Assembly: GCF_045348435.1 (NCBI RefSeq)
Contig: NZ_CP157484.1
Coordinates: 3,534,001 to 3,598,000, forward strand
DNA: 64,000 nt
Direction of reading: 5' to 3'
From: Alsobacter sp045348435
GTDB lineage: Bacteria; Pseudomonadota; Alphaproteobacteria; Rhizobiales; Beijerinckiaceae
A model generated the notes under the pieces. That model searched no databases. It saw only the letters and a list, made by a program, of their open reading frames with translations, and was not told where the DNA came from. Positions 59,661-64,000 of the stretch are shown here, piece by piece (the first letter of the stretch is position 1; every line of letters begins with the position of its first letter). The position numbers and the translations under genes were made by a program.

Positions 59661-60665
59661 ATGGACCCCACAATCGCCTTCCCCCTCCTGGTGGGGCTGA
59701 TCGCAGTCGCGCTCGTCTTCGATTTCCTCAACGGACTTCACGACGCCGCCAACTCGATCGCCACCATCGTGTCGACGCGCGTGCTGAAGCCGCGCTACGC
59801 GGTGATCTGGGCCGCCTTCTTCAACTTCATCGCCTTCCTGTTCTTCGGGCTGCACGTCGCGCAGACGCTCGGAACGGGCATCGTGGACGTCGACATCGTC
59901 ACGCCTCGCGTGATCTTCGGCGCCCTGACCGGCGCCATCGTGTGGAACGTCGTCACCTGGGTGCTCGGAATTCCGTCCAGCAGCTCCCACGCGCTGATCG
60001 GCGGGCTGGTGGGCTCCGGCATTGCGAAGGCCGGCCTGAGCGCGGTCGTGTGGAGCGGCTTTCTCAAGACGGCGGCCGCGATCGTGCTGTCGCCGCTCAT
60101 CGGCTTCGTGCTGGCGCTCTTGCTCGTCCTGATCGTCTCGTGGGTCTTTGTACGCGCCACGCCCTTTGCGGTGGACAGCTCGTTTCGAACCCTCCAGTTC
60201 GTCTCGGCCTCGTTCTATTCGCTGGGCCATGGCGGCAACGACGCCCAGAAGACGATGGGCATCATCGCCGTCCTGCTCTACTCGCAGGGCATGATGCAGG
60301 GCGGCTTCCACGTCCCCACCTGGGTCGTCCTGTCCTGCCAGTCCGCGATGGCGCTGGGCACCCTCTTCGGCGGCTGGCGGATCGTGCACACGATGGGGTC
60401 GAAGATCACCCGGCTGACCCCCATGCAGGGCTTCTGCGCCGAGACGGGCGGCGCCATCACGCTGTTCCTGGCGACCTGGCTTGGCGTCCCGGTCTCGACG
60501 ACGCACACCATCACGGGTGCTATCGTGGGCGTCGGAGCGGCCCGGCGGGTTTCCGCCGTCCGCTGGAACGTCGCGAGCAGCATCGTCGTGGCCTGGGTGG
60601 TGACCCTGCCGGCGGCGGCCGCCATCAGCGCGGCAGCCTATGCGGCCGTAGGGCTCTTCGCCTGA
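59661..60665 (+). CDS. pit: Inorganic phosphate transporter (Pit)
   Basis: The 334-residue protein has about ten membrane segments and the two Pit signatures FDFLNGLHDAANSIATIVST near residue 21 and YSLGHGGNDAQKTMGIIAVL near residue 190, plus WVLGIPSSSSHALIGGLVGS and GVPVSTTHTITGAIVGVGAA. It is a low-affinity transporter of phosphate as metal-phosphate with protons, in the inner membrane. It is in one operon with DUF47. Confidence 0.95.
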   Translation: MDPTIAFPLLVGLIAVALVFDFLNGLHDAANSIATIVSTRVLKPRYAVIWAAFFNFIAFLFFGLHVAQTLGTGIVDVDIVTPRVIFGALTGAIVWNVVTWVLGIPSSSSHALIGGLVGSGIAKAGLSAVVWSGFLKTAAAIVLSPLIGFVLALLLVLIVSWVFVRATPFAVDSSFRTLQFVSASFYSLGHGGNDAQKTMGIIAVLLYSQGMMQGGFHVPTWVVLSCQSAMALGTLFGGWRIVHTMGSKITRLTPMQGFCAETGGAITLFLATWLGVPVSTTHTITGAIVGVGAARRVSAVRWNVASSIVVAWVVTLPAAAAISAAAYAAVGLFA

Positions 60666-60686
60666 CGATCCGCCGCAGCGAGCCGC

Positions 60687-61013
60687 TCAGCCCTGGCCCT
60701 GCTGGACGCGTCTCAAGTCCATCCCGTCGCCTGCCTTGCGTTTGCTGGCGATCCAGTTCCAGACCCAGGTCCTCTCCCAACCGTCAGCGTCAGACGGGTC
60801 CACCCCGAACACGAGCACCGACTCCTCCGGCTGGAGACTCTCCCGAACCGACTCTGCGATTCGCCCCGCAGACGCGTCCGACCACACCAGCCATGTCTGG
60901 CCATTCAGACGGATCCAGTCCTCGTAGGGCCCCAAGGCCGCGTCGATGGCCTGCGGATCGATGGGAGATGCGGCCCAGCGAATGCTGAGGACGAACATTT
61001 TGTGCATAGGCAT
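60687..61013 (-). CDS. Small protein of unknown function
   Basis: The product is 108 residues (MPMHKMFVLSIRWAASPID); ATG codons at 61013, 61007 and 61001 are possible starts. I do not recognise a family. The sequence alternates strands and helices, has no membrane segment or signal, and holds four Trp between residues 33 and 88. It is convergent with pit and downstream of the tRNA on the same strand. Confidence 0.55.
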   Translation of the reverse strand: MPMHKMFVLSIRWAASPIDPQAIDAALGPYEDWIRLNGQTWLVWSDASAGRIAESVRESLQPEESVLVFGVDPSDADGWERTWVWNWIASKRKAGDGMDLRRVQQGQG

Positions 61014-61048
61014 CCAGAGAGTTCACAAGACGGCAAACAAGAATGAAA

Positions 61049-61060
61049 TGACATATGTCA
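61049..61060. promoter_or_regulatory. 12-bp perfect palindrome upstream of small unknown gene
   Basis: TGACATATGTCA lies 36 bases upstream of the ATG at 61013. It contains a TTGACA-like -35 on the minus strand (with the T after it), so it could be promoter and operator at once. Confidence 0.35.
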
Positions 61061-61173
61061 ATCATACCGTCAGACATCAAGTCTGGCGGCGGCCTGAATT
61101 CACTCAGGCGGCTCGATTAACGATCGGCCCGTGAAGAAGGAGCGAAGAACAAACCCGGAGAAAGGGACCTTGA

Positions 61174-61249
<76 letters not shown>

Positions 61250-61404
61250 ATCAAGGTCTCGCGATTGATCCGAACCGGCGATCGCCTGGTCCGGCGGGGA
61301 GGACGAAAGCTTCCGGAGAGGAAGCGACAGGGCCTCGCCCCCGCGACGAGGGGGTGATTAGCAAACGGCGCCGGGCGTGTCCAGCGCCTCGGCGCATTTT
61401 AGTG

Positions 61405-61433
61405 AAGATCGGGACCGGGCCGGGCTCGATCTT
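61405..61433 (-). terminator. Inverted repeat after leuA, possible terminator
   Basis: AAGATCG and CGATCTT form a perfect 7-bp stem around a GC-rich 15-base loop, about 50 bases after the leuA stop. No T-tract follows on the minus strand, so confidence is limited. Confidence 0.4.
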
Positions 61434-61481
61434 GCGAAAAGGGAGCGGAGCGCGACGGCGCCCCGCCCCGCCAAGGCCCGT

Positions 61482-63053
61482 TCAGCCCGCCTGGAGCGCC
61501 TCGGGCTTGCCGCGCAGCCGCTTCGTCATCAGCTTGTTGAGCGCGCCCAGATAGGCGCGCGCCGAAGCGACCAGCGTGTCGGGATCCGCCGCCTTGGCGG
61601 TGACCGATTTGCCGTCCTCCGACAGGCGCACGGATACCTCGGCCTGGGCGTCCGTCCCTTCCGTCACCGCGTGCACCTGATAGAGCTCCAGCCGGGCCTC
61701 GTGCGGCGCCAGCGCCTTGATGGCGTTGAAGCAGGCGTCGACCGGGCCGTTGCCGCTGGCCTGCACGGTCTTGTGAGTTCCCTCGACGTCCAGCGTCAGG
61801 GTCGCGAGCTGCGGGCCCTGGGTGCCGGCGATCACCGTCAGGGCGACGACCTTGATGCGGTCATGCGCGGTCAGGATCTCGTCGTCGACCAGCGCCTCCA
61901 GGTCCTCGTCATAGACATGCTTCTTGCGGTCGGCGAGGTCCTTGAAGCGCTTGAACGCGTCCTCGAACGCGTTCTCGCCCAGGTCGTAGCCGAGCTCCTT
62001 CAGCTTCTCGCGGAAGGCGTGGCGGCCGGAGTGCTTGCCCATCACCAGCGACGTCTTGGACACGCCCACCGATTCGGGAGTCATGATCTCGTAGGTCTCG
62101 GTGTTCTTGAGCATCCCGTCCTGGTGGATGCCGCTTTCATGCGCGAAGGCGTTCCGGCCCACGATGGCCTTGTTGTACTGCACCGGGAACGACGTCACCG
62201 CGGCGACCAGCTTGGAGGCGCGGGTGAGCATGCGGCTGTCCACGCCGCAGGCGTACGGATAGGCGTCGCTGCGCGTCTTCAGCGCCATCACGACCTCCTC
62301 CAGGGCCGCGTTGCCGGCGCGCTCCCCGATGCCGTTGATGGTGCACTCGATCTGCCGCGCCCCTCCCTGCACGCCGGCCAGCGTGTTGGCCACCGCCATG
62401 CCGAGGTCATTGTGGCAATGCACCGAGAAGACCGCCTTGTCGGCGTTCGGCACGCGGGCGCGGACGGTCCGGAACAGGGCCGCATACTCCTCGGGCGTGG
62501 TGTAGCCCACCGTGTCGGGGATGTTGATCGTGGTCGCGCCGGCCCGGATGGCGGCCTCCACGCAGCGGCAGAGGAAGTCGATCTCGGTGCGCGTGCCGTC
62601 CTCGGCCGACCACTCGACGTCGTCCACCCAGTTCCGGGCGCGGGTGACCGACGCCGTCACCATCTCCAGGACCCGCTCGGGCTCCATCTGGAGCTTGTAC
62701 TTCATGTGCACAGGCGAGGTGGAGATGAAGGTGTGGATCCGAGGCTTAACGGCGTGCTTCACGGCCTCGCCGGCGCGGTCGACGTCCTTCTGGCCGGCGC
62801 GTGCGAGCCCCGCCACAGTGGCGCGCTTCACGCGCTTGGCGATCTCGCTCACGGCTTCGAAGTCGCCGTTCGAGGCGATCGGAAATCCCGCCTCGATGAT
62901 GTCGACGCCCATGTCGTCGAGCAGCACGGCCACCTGCAGCTTCTCCTCCAGCGTCATGGAGGCGCCGGGCGATTGCTCGCCGTCGCGCAGAGTGGTGTCG
63001 AAGATCAGGACGCGATCCTGGGTGGCGTCGCCGGCGGTCTGGGGCGCAGTCAT
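61482..63053 (-). CDS. leuA: 2-isopropylmalate synthase
   Basis: The 523-residue protein has the HMGL-like TIM barrel with RVLIFDTTLRDGEQSPGASM near residue 14 (catalytic Arg, Asp), VFSVHCHNDLGMAVANTLAG near residue 215 (metal His pair) and NGIGERAGNAALEEVVMAL. The C-terminal ~130 residues are the leucine-binding regulatory domain. It condenses acetyl-CoA with 2-oxoisovalerate, the first step of leucine synthesis. The leucine-rich leader peptide at 63167-63331 suggests control by attenuation in addition to feedback inhibition. Confidence 0.97.
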   Translation of the reverse strand: MTAPQTAGDATQDRVLIFDTTLRDGEQSPGASMTLEEKLQVAVLLDDMGVDIIEAGFPIASNGDFEAVSEIAKRVKRATVAGLARAGQKDVDRAGEAVKHAVKPRIHTFISTSPVHMKYKLQMEPERVLEMVTASVTRARNWVDDVEWSAEDGTRTEIDFLCRCVEAAIRAGATTINIPDTVGYTTPEEYAALFRTVRARVPNADKAVFSVHCHNDLGMAVANTLAGVQGGARQIECTINGIGERAGNAALEEVVMALKTRSDAYPYACGVDSRMLTRASKLVAAVTSFPVQYNKAIVGRNAFAHESGIHQDGMLKNTETYEIMTPESVGVSKTSLVMGKHSGRHAFREKLKELGYDLGENAFEDAFKRFKDLADRKKHVYDEDLEALVDDEILTAHDRIKVVALTVIAGTQGPQLATLTLDVEGTHKTVQASGNGPVDACFNAIKALAPHEARLELYQVHAVTEGTDAQAEVSVRLSEDGKSVTAKAADPDTLVASARAYLGALNKLMTKRLRGKPEALQAG

Positions 63054-63130
63054 GGGGTGTTCCTTCTCGTGGCTTGCGCCCGCCGCTCATGGGCGAAACA
63101 GGGCGCCGTTCGTGTTCGGCTTCCGGCTGT

Positions 63131-63173
63131 CCCCTGAGCGCCAAGGCGCGTGCGCCCGGCCGGCCCTCAGGGG
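63131..63173 (-). promoter_or_regulatory. Leader RNA inverted repeat before leuA
   Basis: CTCAGGGG (63166-63173) and CCCCTGAG (63131-63138) are perfect 8-base inverted arms. One arm overlaps the leader-peptide stop codon. An inner hairpin GCGCC-AA-GGCGC is at 63138-63149, overlapping the second arm by one base. The layout fits mutually exclusive leader structures, though no T-tract follows. Confidence 0.5.
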
Positions 63174-63331
63174 CGGCTAAGGAGAAGAAGCCCGGAAAGG
63201 AGCAGCGAAGCCGACGCGCGCGCAGCCGTCGGACGGACCGAAGCGGTCTCCGTCTGCAGGCGGCGATAGGTGGCGGATCGAGCCACGGCGTCCTCGTTCA
63301 TCGCAGCGACACGCCGCGAGCGCACGTTCAT
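63167..63331 (-). CDS. Leucine-rich leader peptide of leuA
   Basis: On the minus strand an ATG at 63331 with CTGGATCGGTT before it opens a 54-codon frame that stops at 63167, 113 bases before leuA. The last 13 residues are SLLLSGLLLLSRP, with seven Leu codons (CTG, CTC, CTT, CTT, CTT, CTC, CTT). Such leucine runs right before a stop and hairpins are typical of leu attenuator peptides: a ribosome stalled by low charged tRNA-Leu changes the folding of the leader RNA. An in-frame ATG at 63301 is a second possible start. The frame is too short to be a normal enzyme gene. Confidence 0.7.
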   Translation of the reverse strand: MNVRSRRVAAMNEDAVARSATYRRLQTETASVRPTAARASASLLLSGLLLLSRP

Positions 63332-63388
63332 AACCGATCCAGCCCGCTCTAGGCAAGCTGGCCTTCTCGCAGTTCGACGTCGCCGCCG

Positions 63389-63847
63389 CTATTGAGCGAA
63401 GCCCAGGACCGGCTCCGCTTGAACCGTCGAGGGCTGGACCCCGTTCATCGCGGCGAAGAGATCGAGGATATCTTCGGCTGACCGGTCATATGGAACAATG
63501 GCGCGGCTGAAGCCCCGCTCCAGAAACGCCAGTCGATTCTCGATGGATTTGTAGACCATCGCAAATCGCCAGCCGTCACGAAGCAACCGCGGCGCCGGGC
63601 GGGCCTCGATCAGCCGCAGGTCGAAATGGCGGGGATCTTTGGCGATGCGGTGAAGCATCCTGCGCACTGCGCCTTCGGGACCTTCGATCTGCTGGCAGAA
63701 CCAATGGGGCGTGCATAGCAGGAATGTGTCCACGCCGAAAATGGCGTTGTTGCGCATCGCCTCGACCGAAATGTCGTTGAAGGCTTGAGCCGACCCGTCC
63801 TCTCGCACCGGAAGAACGTGGCTGCTCACGTAGAGCGCTCGGAACAT
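63389..63847 (-). CDS. BLUF-domain blue-light sensor protein
   Basis: The 152-residue protein matches the BLUF fold that binds FAD: RALYVSSHVLP with Tyr-6, MRNNAIFGVDTFLLC with Asn-33/34, WFCQQIEGPEGAVRRMLHRI with the key Gln-52, and DPRHFDLRLIEARPAP. A Trp/Met pair (Trp-93, Met-97) lies in the strand expected for GWRFAMV. The C-terminal ~50 residues could be a short output helix pair. It has no fused effector, so it must act through a partner. Its own light response is predicted only from these residues. Confidence 0.83.
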   Translation of the reverse strand: MFRALYVSSHVLPVREDGSAQAFNDISVEAMRNNAIFGVDTFLLCTPHWFCQQIEGPEGAVRRMLHRIAKDPRHFDLRLIEARPAPRLLRDGWRFAMVYKSIENRLAFLERGFSRAIVPYDRSAEDILDLFAAMNGVQPSTVQAEPVLGFAQ

Positions 63848-64000
63848 GCCCGTACCCCATAAAAATCATGCAGGAGGCTAACAATTCTCGGATCGATTCG
63901 CACCGCCTTCTCCGGGGCCCTTGCGTGCCGGCTGCAGGCCTAGGACCGCGGTTCCAGGAGGGACCGCCGGTATGTTCCAGGTTGACGGGTCGGCGCGACT
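63848..64000. other. Upstream region of the BLUF gene, no gene seen
   Basis: The last 153 bases hold no complete reading frame with coding character. They should contain the promoter of the BLUF gene, which reads leftward; no clear -10/-35 or EcfG-type pattern was recognised. Confidence 0.4.

Overview
The window is GC-rich (mostly coding, with many 4-base ATGA start/stop overlaps) and looks like a chromosomal segment of an alphaproteobacterium, probably of the Hyphomicrobiales (Rhizobiales). Pointers are the DUF47-pit pair, a RuBisCO-like protein paired with a DUF1537 kinase, multiple Liv-type (HAAT) and TRAP transporters, EcfG-like promoters (GGAAC-N16-GGTT) and a leucine-rich leader in front of leuA. 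The genus cannot be fixed from the sequence alone. No insertion sequence, phage gene, CRISPR array or rRNA was seen. One tRNA-Lys(CTT) is present.

Layout. (1) 1-3.2 kb, minus strand: glycosyltransferase and glycogen-debranching-type enzyme behind a candidate general-stress promoter. (2) 3.3-37.5 kb: a large catabolic region. A minus-strand block encodes a three-subunit molybdenum hydroxylase (CoxM/S/L type) followed by a complete Liv-type ABC transporter. A plus-strand block encodes a luciferase-like monooxygenase, an alpha/beta hydrolase, a PuuE-like deacetylase/amidase, a CocE-type hydrolase, a second complete Liv-type transporter, a two-subunit Ior-type molybdenum hydroxylase, two dehydrogenases and an ACMSD-like amidohydrolase. 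A minus-strand operon holds a VOC protein, a two-component flavin monooxygenase with its reductase, and a TetR regulator. A divergent cyclase-family hydrolase follows, then a hisD-like/SDR/LacI/BKACE operon. (3) 37.6-39.1 kb: SelO. (4) 39.2-44.4 kb: TRAP transporter, class II aldolase, DeoR regulator and a racemase-like protein in one operon. (5) 44.6-48.2 kb: putative metallopeptidase, ribbon-helix-helix regulator, PHB-depolymerase-type esterase, spermidine-synthase-like protein, GlsB-type membrane protein. (6) 48.4-53.2 kb: two chemoreceptors and a CheY-like receiver. (7) 53.5-58.9 kb: LacI regulator divergent from an orphan TRAP binding protein, a VOC protein, a RuBisCO-like protein and a DUF1537 kinase. 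(8) 59.0-60.7 kb: DUF47 and Pit phosphate transporter behind a candidate Pho box. (9) 60.7-64 kb: small unknown gene, tRNA-Lys, leuA with leader peptide, and a BLUF photoreceptor protein.

How it fits together. The 8-37 kb region reads as a pathway for an imported N-heterocyclic or aromatic acid: uptake by Liv-type transporters, ring hydroxylation by molybdenum hydroxylases and flavin monooxygenases, ring opening or deamidation by PuuE-like, cyclase-family and alpha/beta hydrolases, decarboxylation by the ACMSD-like enzyme, then oxidation and thiolytic-type cleavage by dehydrogenases and BKACE. This is inference from families; the substrate is unknown. The strongest new signal is a 24-bp inverted-repeat motif (arms like CTAATTTATC and GATAAATTAG around a 4-base spacer) found at five promoters of this region. 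It marks a candidate local regulon, probably controlled by the TetR protein encoded in one of the marked operons.
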